Assembly (NCBI GenBank): GCA_963377175.1 | Contig: CAUJNA010001227.1 | Span: 7,501-71,500, forward strand | Length of the DNA: 64,000 nucleotides | DNA from: Effrenium voratum | Taxonomy: Eukaryota > Sar > Dinophyceae > Suessiales > Symbiodiniaceae | Direction of reading: 5' to 3' | In this document: positions 35,750-45,500 of the stretch, one piece after another | How the letters are laid out: each line of letters begins with the position of its first letter | Position numbering within the stretch: the first letter of the stretch is position 1 | Notes under the pieces: model-generated | What the model saw: the letters and a program-made list of their open reading frames with translations, nothing else | What the model was told of the DNA's origin: nothing | Databases searched by the model: none | Program-made: the position numbers and the translations under genes

Positions 35750-38373
35750 TCGAGAACAAAGTTAAGCTTGTTCTTCATGGGGCACGTGTGCTCCTGCGTC
35801 AAGCTGGATTTGAACCTCGATGGTGGCCATTTGCCGTTAGGCATTTTTCCATGGCAAGGAATATTGAAAATCGCGGTGAGGGATCACCGTGGATGCGACG
35901 CCACGGTGACGGGAACTTCAACGGAGTCATTCTGCCGTTTGGTTGTTTGGTCGACTTCTACCCCATTGCTCCCAAGATTCGCAGAGATAGAAAGGGGGGG
36001 GTTCAAAACGCCCAAAACGACTTCAGACATGCTGGAAAGATCGACTCAGAGGACGTTGATGAAGGAGGAGACCACTGGATCGCAAATGAAGACGAGAAGG
36101 TTCTCACTCGCGTCCACGTTGAAGCGCGAACCGAGCTCTTTATCCCGATAGGGACGAGCTGTCCAGTCAAGATCAAAGACCTTGGCAGGAGGCGGAGCAC
36201 AGTCCTCAACTATCTGGACGGATCGACCGAATTCGTTGTTGACGAAAACTGGCTCCAGGCCGAGAACGACCGTGGAGGTAACCACGAATGGACTGGAGAA
36301 ACTCATTTCGACTGTGACTTCGATCAGATTGACGAGGACGAGGCCGAGATCTATGATAACGAGGAGTACGAGCCCGAATGCAATGACGAACCGGACTTTG
36401 TTCTCACTGATGAGGTAGAGGTTGAAGAGACAAGCGTCACTACTGCCCTGCCCGCCGAAAAGAAAGAGCGGGACTTCATCAAGATAGAGGAAGACCCAAA
36501 GTTCGCTCCATCGTCCAAGCCAGGCCTATGTTTGGGCTATCGGTTAGAACCAGGGGGCCTGTGGAAGGGCGACTATCTCGTTGCTGATCTCGAGCACATC
36601 CAAAGGGGTCTCAGGAAACCAAGTATACACCAGGTCAAACGTATCTGGAAGAACCCTGAGGAGCCCTACGTGTTCCCGATGTTGGCATCCTATGATGCTA
36701 GGACTCGGACCATTCGGGAGGCGTTAGCTGACCGAAGGGCCGACCTAAGGCCGAGTAAGAAGATCAGGGATGAATTCGACTTTGATGAAGGTCGATTTGA
36801 TGATCCTGATGATGATGACGATGACCAACAGGACGAGGGGGGCGGTAGCTCTTCCAAGTCTGATGGGGCCATTCAGAGCAAGGCTGTCCAAGGGAGTGGT
36901 GACGCGTGCGTCTCAGATTACTGGGAGCGGCACGACGAGGACAGCGCCTGGTATCGCATCCACGTTGAGGTGCGGAAGAAGTTCTTCGGGACGACGAACG
37001 AGGACCTTCCTCCAGGTGGTCCTTCGCATGAGGAGCTTGACACCGTTAGGGTCACGCACATGCGGGGGCTTGATGCCGTTGGAAATTGGGTGAGAGATGA
37101 TCGTCATCACGATGCTCCCAATCATCGGCATTTCACGCGTGGATTTTGGACTGGCGTGACCATCCTCTTTGATAAGGGATGTGCTCCCCACGGTAGGTTC
37201 AAGCCAAAGAATGAAGGAGCCAAACCTGCCGGAGATCCGAAGAAGGGTCATAAGCTGCACGGAGACAGGATCGACTATGGCCAATCCGCCGATAGGCGTG
37301 AGCGGCCGTACGCAGGCACCGGGAAACCCAACTCAATTGATGCGGATAGTTGGAGACAGATGTCCACCCGGTCTCGGGAGATATATGTTCAAACCGAACG
37401 GGAGATATCCCTAAGGGAAGAACGACGCCGCGAACATCCTGAGAGGGACCCGGCTGCTCCAGCGCCTGGCCGCAAGCTCCTCATCGAGTTTGCGTGTGAA
37501 CCTGACTCGCGTCTGTCCGCAGTGATGATGGAGTGTGGAGGCGATGCAATTCGCGTTCACGTTGGCTCATTTGACATCACCAAAGCCAAAGACGTTAGTC
37601 GGCTTATTGAGATCATCGAGGATAATCCTGGGTGTGACCTCTGGGCGTCAATTCCGTGCGGACCGTGGAGTACATGGCAGTATGTCAACCTTTCAATCCA
37701 CGGTGCTGAGTTTGCATCACACCTGAATGATCTGAGAAGAAATTCTCAGGTAATGTTTGCGGCATTCCTGCGGGCCTCCCGAGCCGTTAGGCGAGGAGGG
37801 GGCAGGGTTGCATTTGAGTGGCCTAGACACTGTCTTGGATGGAAGCAACCGTTCATGCAGAGGTTTCTTGCTGATCCTGATGTCGAGACCGTAGAGTTCG
37901 ACGGCTGTGATTTCGGGATGCAAGATAAGGACGGTGTGCCAATCAGGAAGCAGTGGAAGGTTGCGACGACCTCCAAGGAGCTCATTGATGAGCTGTCAGG
38001 TCGAAAATGCAAGCACGAGAGGGGATACCTTCATGCACGCATTGAGGGGTCGGTCACCCCAACGACTGCTCTCTATCCGAGTGCGATGTGCGAGGCAATC
38101 GTCGGAGCATGGTACCCAAACGGCACGTTCAAGAAGGTCGCGAATGCTATGCCGGTCGAGGTTGACCCGGTTGAACAGCGATGGAAGAAGAAGCCGAATA
38201 CCTTGTACGTTAGTCTTAACAGTGAGACTGCCAAGATCCCGACGCGGGCTACTTCGGGGAGTGCGGGTCTGGATACCTATGCCACTGAGGGAGCATGTAT
38301 TCCCGCAGGGGGGTCAGTCAGGCTTGGTCAACACCGGAATCTCGATAGAGATGCCCGCTGGGGTATATGCTAG
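35704..38373 (+). CDS. pol: Pol: C-terminal integrase, methyltransferase-like domain, start of dUTPase
   Basis: Begins with STPGMPKTNGLIENKVKLV, which supplies the integrase Glu. Then comes a long acidic region of unknown role (about 36000-37430). A Rossmann-like domain at about 37470-38150 follows: LLIEFACEPDSRLSAVM, IPCGPWSTWQ (a Pro-Cys dipeptide like C5-methyltransferase motif IV), RVAFEWPRHCLGW, and GVPIRKQWKVATT. I read it as a divergent C5-DNA-methyltransferase-like fold. At about 38190 a dUTPase begins (TSGSAGLDTYA, motif 1). The frame shifts at about 38320-38330, in the dUTPase. Confidence 0.75.
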   Translation: MHRLSTPGMPKTNGLIENKVKLVLHGARVLLRQAGFEPRWWPFAVRHFSMARNIENRGEGSPWMRRHGDGNFNGVILPFGCLVDFYPIAPKIRRDRKGGVQNAQNDFRHAGKIDSEDVDEGGDHWIANEDEKVLTRVHVEARTELFIPIGTSCPVKIKDLGRRRSTVLNYLDGSTEFVVDENWLQAENDRGGNHEWTGETHFDCDFDQIDEDEAEIYDNEEYEPECNDEPDFVLTDEVEVEETSVTTALPAEKKERDFIKIEEDPKFAPSSKPGLCLGYRLEPGGLWKGDYLVADLEHIQRGLRKPSIHQVKRIWKNPEEPYVFPMLASYDARTRTIREALADRRADLRPSKKIRDEFDFDEGRFDDPDDDDDDQQDEGGGSSSKSDGAIQSKAVQGSGDACVSDYWERHDEDSAWYRIHVEVRKKFFGTTNEDLPPGGPSHEELDTVRVTHMRGLDAVGNWVRDDRHHDAPNHRHFTRGFWTGVTILFDKGCAPHGRFKPKNEGAKPAGDPKKGHKLHGDRIDYGQSADRRERPYAGTGKPNSIDADSWRQMSTRSREIYVQTEREISLREERRREHPERDPAAPAPGRKLLIEFACEPDSRLSAVMMECGGDAIRVHVGSFDITKAKDVSRLIEIIEDNPGCDLWASIPCGPWSTWQYVNLSIHGAEFASHLNDLRRNSQVMFAAFLRASRAVRRGGGRVAFEWPRHCLGWKQPFMQRFLADPDVETVEFDGCDFGMQDKDGVPIRKQWKVATTSKELIDELSGRKCKHERGYLHARIEGSVTPTTALYPSAMCEAIVGAWYPNGTFKKVANAMPVEVDPVEQRWKKKPNTLYVSLNSETAKIPTRATSGSAGLDTYATEGACIPAGGSVRLGQHRNLDRDARWGIC
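37470..38150 (+). other. C5-methyltransferase-like domain within Pol
   Basis: Motif-like blocks appear in the family order: IEFACEPDSRLS (I), IPCGPWS (IV, candidate catalytic Cys), VAFEWPRHCLGW (VI, Glu), and CDFGMQDKDGVPIRKQW (VIII). Retrotransposon-encoded cytosine methyltransferases are known from dinoflagellates, but this copy is divergent; it may be an inactive relative or a different Rossmann enzyme. Confidence 0.4.
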
Positions 38374-38630
38374 GATAGCTCCCAGGTCAGGACTAGCCGT
38401 GAAGAACAGGATCGCTGTAGGCGGTGGGGTCATTGATCCCGACTACGACGGAGAGATCAAGGTCATCCTCTTTAATCATGGGGATGAGGACTTCATCGTA
38501 AATCCTGGGGGCCGCATTGCGCAGATCGTACTGGAGCGTGTTATGCTCATCGACGCGTCGATCGTTCCTAGGAAAGCCAAGCGGGGAACCGATAGGGGAT
38601 CCGCGGGTTTCGGAAGCACTGGTATAGCTG
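38190..38630 (+). other. Trimeric dUTPase domain within Pol (frame broken once)
   Basis: All five dUTPase motifs are visible: SGSAGLDTYA (1), PRSGLA (2), GGVIDPDYDGEIKV (3), GGRIAQIVLE (4) and RGSAGFGSTG (5). Motif 1 is in the preceding frame, motifs 2-5 in the next one. The break is at 38320-38330 (one extra base). The enzyme hydrolyses dUTP and would limit uracil entry into the element's cDNA. It lies directly before RT. Confidence 0.88.
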
Positions 38631-38945
38631 CTGCTGCCCCTACGATTGGATCTGATGGAAAGACCTTTGAGTTCTCTATGCCCAGGGGGGAGATATCCCT
38701 CTCTCATCGGCCAAAGAGCTCGGGTGTCTTTCCTCCCTTGTACGCTTGTGTCGCTAGGCCAGTGAACAAGAAGGAACAAGCTGGAAATGCCAAGGCTAAG
38801 GCCGCTCTTCAGAAGGAGTGGGACAAGTTAACATCGCAAGGGTGCTGGGACTTGTCGACCGTCCAAGAATGGCATGATGTTGCGGCCAAGGCACGTAAGG
38901 AAGGGGAAAAGATCCATGTTGGTTGGATTTTCGATTTTGTGTCGA
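38318..38945 (+). CDS. pol: Pol: dUTPase motifs 2-5 and start of reverse transcriptase
   Basis: After the dUTPase the frame runs PLYACVARPVNKKEQ...ALQKEWDKLTSQGCW and HVGWIFDF, the usual entry into copia reverse transcriptase. At about 38935, in a four-T run, the frame shifts and continues as CVEKNHELPEDDPNRKYKG. The open frame in this register goes on to 39139 but encodes unrelated residues there. Confidence 0.8.
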
Positions 38946-41379
38946 AAAGAATCACGAGCTGCCGGAAGACGATCCGAATCGCAAATATAAAGGGCGAGTC
39001 GTGTTCGAGGGATGTTTCGTCCGTGATGAGATTGGGCATTGGGCCCTGTTCTCCGAGAACACCTCCTGCCCCGCTACTATGGCGGCGGGTAAGATGGGTG
39101 ATGCTCACGGGTTACTCCCAGGGAATCTTCTGGAAGTGAGTGATGGGGAGTCTGCGTATACTCAGGCCCGCTTGAAGGGAAAGAAGACTTGGGTGAGGAT
39201 TCCTCGTGATCAGTGGCCGCCTGAGTGGTTCGACGGCAGCGGAAATCCCAGATATAAGGATCCAGTCGTTGTCCTCGTGCTCGCACTATATGGACATCCG
39301 GACGCTGGTACCTTTTGGGAACAGCACTGCGAGGCAATGCTGAAGAAAGTCGGATACGTCAAGGTGAAGGATTGGGCCAGCGTGTTTAGGCATGAGGAGC
39401 TCGACCTCTTCCTTGTCGTGTACGTGGATGACTTCAAGATGAGTGGGCCGGCGAAGAACATCGCAGAAGGATGGGCGCTGATCTCGAAGGTCATCAAGAT
39501 GGAGGAACCAAGGCAGCTCAAGAGATATCTTGGCTGCGAGCACGAATTCACGCAACAGGTGGTCAAGGGTCACTTTGACCCGAGACTGGCGTGGACGGTC
39601 GGCAATCCTCCTGATAAGGAGCAACCCGACTTGAGGTTTGGTCCAGAGGGGTTACTCTCTAAGGACATCCCCAAGCCGGAAACCACGATAAGGTTCATCA
39701 AGTACAGCGAGAGCAGCTTCATGCAGGCGTGTGTCGATAGATACATTGAGCTGTGTCAGGGAAAGTACCCGAAGAAGCTGCAGAAGGTTGAAACTCCGTT
39801 CCTGGACGAGAGCAAGCCGGAGTTTGACGAGAATTCCGTCAATCCTGAATTTGACAAACTCTTCAACCAGGCGATGGACATGGAGACCGTCAATGCGCAG
39901 CCAGGATGCCTCGGAAATGACGCGGCGGCGGTGCTGATGAAGGTTCTCTACGGGGCTCGGATGGGCAGGTATGACCTGATTCGTCCCGTGCAGGCGTTAG
40001 CCAGCCGGGTCACGAAGTGGAATCATCTGTGTGACCGCAAGCTCCACAGGTTAATTTCATATGTGAACTCTACGCTCGACCTTCATTTGTACGGTTGGGT
40101 GGGCGATAGCCCAGAGTTCATTGAGTTGGTTGCTTACTGTGATGCGGATCTGGCTGGGGATCGTACTGATTCCAAGAGCACGTCGGGAGTGCTTATTTGC
40201 CTTGTGGGTCCTAGGACCTACATGCCCATCACTGGAGTAAGCAAGAAACAGACTTCCGTTTCGAAGTCGACTCCTGAAGCAGAGATTGTTGCTCTCGATC
40301 ATGGAGTGTCTAAGGAGGGAATGGCATTAGCTACCCTCTGGCAGCACGCTATTGGGAAGGGAAAGGAGACCCAGCCGTTTATTATCAACGTGCTGGAGGA
40401 TAACGAATCGGCATGCCGGATCGTTATTACTGGGAATAATCCCAACATGCGCTATATGTCAAGGACGCAGCGCATTGACATCTCTTGGCTCAACGAACGG
40501 TTTAATGATGGAATTTTTCGGTTCGTTGCGTGCCCGTCTCACTACCAAGGTGCAGACATTTTCACTAAGGCCTGCATTGACAAGGTCGTGTGGAATAGAA
40601 ATCTGCACACCCTTGGTATGTTCCTGCCGGGATACCTGCAGGAATATTTGGCCCAACCCACCCAACCCTGTCTTAAGCCCCCTGCCGCTCCTGGACTGCC
40701 CCCGCTTAGGGGGGTACGCATGGAATCAGGTGCAAAATCCGGTTTCAATCGGCTCATGGAGAGGTTACTCTCTGAGTACGAGGGAATCGTGATTGACGAG
40801 GAAAAAGGAGGGAAAAGATGCGAGAAAACTATTATTGCGGATCAGGCGATAGCCGATGTTCTTGCTTATAGTGATCTTTGCAGGGTTGTCACGCTTCAAG
40901 TTGCTCCTGGTTACAGGAATCACATCATACGATCTGGTAGGATTGAAGGCGATAGCCTTTGTTATGTTGTGCTTGTTCTTAATGATCTTGCACCCGATAG
41001 GGTTGATTCCAGGACTGGGAAGTGGGGACAGACCAGAAAGCTTAGGGATAGGACCGACGCCGCCGTTAGGCAAAGGTTCAACTTGGCTTGTGATGCTCGG
41101 ACCAGTGGATGTGTTCCTATCATCCTGTATCGACCTAAATGCAATATCTTGAAGGAAGGTGAGGTTGAAGGAATCGCCACCACGCATGGGTTTGATTGCA
41201 GGTCTGTTTGCGCATGCCAATGTGGTCTCAAGAGACATGGGGTCGTGTTTAGGTGCTTCTCTTCTAAGTCTTTCAATTCGTTTTGGAGTACTTGCAAGAT
41301 GCGAGGAGGGGATACTCTCTCTCAGCACGACCGATTGCTTGCTGTTGGGAAGTGGTTGAACAACTTCGTTGCCGCGTAG
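38923..41379 (+). CDS. pol: Pol: reverse transcriptase and RNase H
   Basis: About 818 residues. RT: KYKGRVVFEGCFV, AYTQARLKGKKTWVRIP, YGHPDAGTFWE and the catalytic box LVVYVDDFKM. RNase H: YCDADLAGDRTDSKSTSG, SKSTPEAEIVALDHG, LEDNESACRI and the terminal HYQGADIFTKAC. Beyond it an extension of about 240 residues carries a Cys cluster (CRSVCACQCGL) of unknown role. It copies element RNA into DNA and removes the RNA strand. The gene ends 300 bp before the third polyprotein. Confidence 0.92.
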   Translation: MDFRFCVEKNHELPEDDPNRKYKGRVVFEGCFVRDEIGHWALFSENTSCPATMAAGKMGDAHGLLPGNLLEVSDGESAYTQARLKGKKTWVRIPRDQWPPEWFDGSGNPRYKDPVVVLVLALYGHPDAGTFWEQHCEAMLKKVGYVKVKDWASVFRHEELDLFLVVYVDDFKMSGPAKNIAEGWALISKVIKMEEPRQLKRYLGCEHEFTQQVVKGHFDPRLAWTVGNPPDKEQPDLRFGPEGLLSKDIPKPETTIRFIKYSESSFMQACVDRYIELCQGKYPKKLQKVETPFLDESKPEFDENSVNPEFDKLFNQAMDMETVNAQPGCLGNDAAAVLMKVLYGARMGRYDLIRPVQALASRVTKWNHLCDRKLHRLISYVNSTLDLHLYGWVGDSPEFIELVAYCDADLAGDRTDSKSTSGVLICLVGPRTYMPITGVSKKQTSVSKSTPEAEIVALDHGVSKEGMALATLWQHAIGKGKETQPFIINVLEDNESACRIVITGNNPNMRYMSRTQRIDISWLNERFNDGIFRFVACPSHYQGADIFTKACIDKVVWNRNLHTLGMFLPGYLQEYLAQPTQPCLKPPAAPGLPPLRGVRMESGAKSGFNRLMERLLSEYEGIVIDEEKGGKRCEKTIIADQAIADVLAYSDLCRVVTLQVAPGYRNHIIRSGRIEGDSLCYVVLVLNDLAPDRVDSRTGKWGQTRKLRDRTDAAVRQRFNLACDARTSGCVPIILYRPKCNILKEGEVEGIATTHGFDCRSVCACQCGLKRHGVVFRCFSSKSFNSFWSTCKMRGGDTLSQHDRLLAVGKWLNNFVAA

Positions 41380-41675
41380 CTTTTGCTTGATCAAGCTGGC
41401 TCACCCCGCGGGCAACCGCACCACATTCACAGGCGACTCAATGCGCTTACTGACCAGAACAAAAGCATGAGGCAGATGTGCCTGTCACTAAGGTTTTTCT
41501 TCTGCTTCGTGAAGGACGGATTCTGTCAATTATTCATCTCCGAGGTTCTTGTTCTGGGGAGAGGGTCTCTGGCCGATAGGCTGAGCCTTCTGAGAGACAG
41601 GGGGGATTCTGGCCGGTAGGCTGGGTTCCCGGTTCATCCGTGGTTCTGTGGCCGGTGGCCCGAACCTGCTGACGC
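41380..41675. other. Gap between Pol and the third coding region
   Basis: No supported gene. It contains a GATA micro-hairpin at about 41569-41580 and a TGA directly before the ATG at 41676. Confidence 0.5.
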
Positions 41676-42020
41676 ATGGCGGCAGCTGGCGGAATGGGCC
41701 TGGGGCGCTGCATGGCGACGCCTCCGCGGCCATCCTGGGACCTGGCAATGGGGCTGGGTATGGAGAAGCCGAAGGCTGTGGCCGGTTGTTTGCTTGCGGG
41801 ATACCGCGAGTGGACGGTTAAGGGGTTTAAGGGACAGGATCCGAAGCTTACCACGATTGATCCAGATATGGAGAAGGCTGATCAGCTGATTGAGGATGAC
41901 AGTGCCGCGAGGTTCGATGAACTGGTTGGCAGAGTGTCCCACATCAGCAAGGACAAGCTCGACAAGTCACACATGGCGTTGCCGGACCATGAAACCGAGC
42001 GGTCAGGACTGCTGCGATAG
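41676..42020 (+). CDS. Third polyprotein, first piece
   Basis: A 114-residue frame beginning at the first ATG after an in-frame TGA. It reads AAAGGMGLGRCMATPP, then KFDELVGRVSHISKDKL-like charged sequence, and stops at TAG inside a GATA micro-hairpin (42011-42024). The following frame is open across this point (RTAAIVAEMKRRGVEV), so I infer that one base was lost or gained near 41995-42010 and that this is the start of a long polyprotein. No known domain. Confidence 0.5.
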   Translation: MAAAGGMGLGRCMATPPRPSWDLAMGLGMEKPKAVAGCLLAGYREWTVKGFKGQDPKLTTIDPDMEKADQLIEDDSAARFDELVGRVSHISKDKLDKSHMALPDHETERSGLLR

Positions 42021-42523
42021 TGGCGGAAATGAAGCGCCGGGGAGTGGAGGTTACGGAGATGAACGCCGTACACTTGGCGGCCATCCTATGCGCTGCGGTT
42101 CCGACGGACCCTGCTTTCTTGCTTCCTTACCATGCTGCATTCGTGTTTGAGGAGAGCATTGAAATTGGCGCGAATGCGCTACCCATGGATAGCAGTACGG
42201 AGCCGGCAGCCGAACCCTGCGGCGGGATGTGGGCGGGAGACCCAAAAGCCTGGCCGGAGTGGAAGACGGTTCATCAGCAGACGGCCTTGGTAAAGGCGGT
42301 CGCCGATCAGGCAGAGGCGGCATTCGGGGATCACCCTCTGTATGGCGGGGATGATTTCGGTGATGCGGAGCACCATTTCAACGCACTCCGTGCCTGGATG
42401 AGCGAGAGGCCGAACGCATTGTTCACCCCTCCGGAGGTGGTCGTAGACGCGATGATGCTGACGGAAGGGAGAAACAGGGAGGAGATCGTCGGTCCCGTCG
42501 GTCAAGAAGTTCGCAACGGCTGA
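42005..42523 (+). CDS. Third polyprotein, second piece
   Basis: Continues as VAEMKRRGVEVTEMNAVHLA to a stop at 42523. The frame open just behind it (VKKFATADKPGMRGYLHAM) again continues without a gap, so a further one-base shift near 42500 is likely. Globular-looking composition, no recognised family. Confidence 0.5.
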   Translation, partial: RTAAIVAEMKRRGVEVTEMNAVHLAAILCAAVPTDPAFLLPYHAAFVFEESIEIGANALPMDSSTEPAAEPCGGMWAGDPKAWPEWKTVHQQTALVKAVADQAEAAFGDHPLYGGDDFGDAEHHFNALRAWMSERPNALFTPPEVVVDAMMLTEGRNREEIVGPVGQEVRNG

Positions 42524-42533
42524 TAAGCCAGGA

Positions 42534-45500
42534 ATGCGGGGATACCTGCACGCGATGGGACACATGTCAGGTGTGGTCACTTCCTTGCATGATGCCATCG
42601 ACTGGGACCATAGACAGGTGTTGAGGATCTCGCCTAAGAACCCGGCGAGTGCCACTGATGTTGAAATTGGTCCCGACGACGGATGGGCATTCTTCGACCT
42701 GGCCATCAATTTTAGAGGCCAGACGGATACTGAGAAGGTCCTTATCCATGGAACTTCGCAATCCTCATTGTGGAGCATTCTGGGTGGTATGCAGGTTACT
42801 GCGTCCACCGCGAGCGATGAAGCGGTAGGTGTATGGACATCTTTGAAGGCGGTTGAGGCCCTGGGATACAGCACTCTGTCGCACTACGGTCAGAACACGT
42901 GGGCGAGGGTCGCGATTTGCATCGCGCAACCGGACGAGTCTGAGAACCTGTTCAGCGACAATCCCCACCTGAAGGGCGTCAAGAGAGGAGCCCAGCGAGT
43001 GTTCCCGAACGCGAGGCTGGGGATCTGTGGAATCTGCGTCAAGCTTGAGAAGCCTGCGGCAGACTCACAATTTGTGGAGCTATGCAACTCAGGGGGCGAT
43101 AGCACCCTGCAGTACTACAACCCGTTCGTTGAATGGAATCCGCATGCTCCATCGGTCGTGTGGGCTATGCACAAGTTCTTCCCTGAGAACTACATGGGAC
43201 CGATAGGTCTATCTGTTGAAGAGGAGAACATGCGTGCTGCTCCAGGGACCCCTCAGGCTGCCGAGGCGGAAGGTGGGGCGCTATACGCCAGGATCGTGCC
43301 GAAGTCGAACATGCTTGAGGCCATCCGGGGTGAAACGTTTGAGATCACCTTCACGAAGGGATACCTCACCGAGGTCAAGGATGAAGCAAAGGCCGTTGGG
43401 CGGGGAGCGCTCTTCCCGAGGGAGCTTGAGTGTTTTGAGCAAGCTAGGAAGGTGATGCGCCTAATCAGGAGCGGGAAGGTCGTCCCGCCAACAGTGGAGC
43501 TGCCGAGGGGAGGATACTCCCGTGTGGCGGTTGATTCTGCACAAATGGAAAGGCAGTGGGACGCATGGGCAGCTGCCGTGTTAGCGGATGTGATGCTGTC
43601 TATCTACCCATCCATCGTGCTGCACGAGATGAGTCGCTACCAAGACAAGATGGTAATCTTGCTTCGGTGTTTAGCGGCTAGTGGGACAGGCGCTGCGGTG
43701 AGGATTGCTGCGGCCTTAGCGGCCGGATACGGTCCTCCGGTGTTCAAAGAGGAGTCCGCGGCTCCGGATGCGACTGTGTTCTACCTGCTGGATCAGACGT
43801 TCAACACTGCATCCACGAAGAACAAGAAAGGGATGGACCCAGCAACGTTGGCGGAGGACATCCTCAAGTGCAGGACAAAGAATGATCGGTTGAGGGGTTC
43901 CCCGGATAACCGGCCGTTCAAGAACTATGAGGTGCATTACGTGACCAGTACTCGTGATAACGAGGAGACATCCCTTCGGATGATGATCGACAAGGCGTAC
44001 GAGCTGATGGACAAGCGGACGGAAGACTGCCTCCAGAAGTACAACAATGCAGATGCCGCAAAGTACGACCTGTATGTCTTTGGCCTCCGCGGCTCCTACC
44101 TGTTTAGGTGGGAGAGGAACGCATGGAAGGCGAGAAGCGATGCGGCGACCATGTGGAGTAGGGACGTGGAGTCGCTGATCGCGCTCAACAACAAGGTGAA
44201 GGTGATGGTTTGCGGCCCAGGGCGATCGTTAGGTCGAGAGGGCGACCAAGGGGTTCACACGCAGAAGGAGATCCAGTTTAAGATGGGCGATCTCCGCGCG
44301 AATTTGATCCCGGTGGTTTCGTCAGACGCTGTGTCGTGGGGGAGTGAAGTTGACAGCTACGGCAGGAATCGGCCAGTCCAAAGGGCTTGGATTGTGGTGC
44401 CGGCTTACCTCGCGGCTGTCCCGGACTTCTTCTCCCTAACTAGGACCACGTGGCCTGGCTCCGTCACGTTGTACATCAGGGACCACATCCTCAAGTCTTT
44501 GAAGGAGGGTACTTCTTCGAAGATGGGTGATGGCGGCTCGATGTCTGAGTCTGAGGATGTCGATATGACAGGCGCCGGTCAGGGAGGACCGCCGATAGGC
44601 GTGAGCCCCGGTGGGCAGTCATCCGACGCAGGTCAGCGTGCGGGAGGTCAGACTGCTGCCCCGAAAGCACCTCCTAAGACGTTAGTCACGAAGGAGATGC
44701 TGGCATCGGTGAGACCAAAGTCTCCACCGAACCCACCTCGGAGTCCGAGGGTTTCTTCACCTCAGGTCACTGCAACCGAAGTTGGGAATCGATGGTCATT
44801 GAGTCTTCGGACGCCTGCGGCGACGATAGAGGAGGAGAACACGGGTGGCTCCACCGAGGTCGATGATCTCCTACCCGATAGGGAAGGGATCAATCTCCCT
44901 ACGGATACCTTCAACGATGGTGAGGGTCCGACCGAGGCTGAGGTGCTGGAGTTCACCGGGGACGTTGAGATGGAGCCGGAGAAGGAAGCCGAGGTTCCCG
45001 CTGTAGGTGAGGAGGAAACTCCCGATAGGGAAGCTGAGATACCTCAGGCCACTGCAGCCACGACTGAACCATCGGTGGAGTCGTCTGCAACAAGGCGAGC
45101 TGCGTCGCCCGTTAGGGAGGAACGCAGGGCTCGGGATCCTGCTGGTACCCAGAAGACGGAAGAGGCGACGGGTCCGGTTGGCCCAGGTGTGCCAGTCTCC
45201 TATGCTCCCAAGTACACGGACGATGACGGGGACTTGCGGGATACTGCAGCGACCCCGAAGGCGGCTTCGCCCCAGGAGTCTCGAGGGGGCATACACAATT
45301 ATGCGAACACGCCGTACCCGGAGCATCCGGGAGAAGCGCCCGAGCTGAAGTCAGCAGAGGTTCGGCATCACCGTGAGCATAGTTCCTATCTGTCTACAAG
45401 GGGCTCACGGACCTCGGCGAGATCGGCGGAGAGCAGATCCAATAGGAGGTTCATCGTTCAGCATATCCTGGCCAGGGAGGCTGGTGAGCCCTTCATCTAC

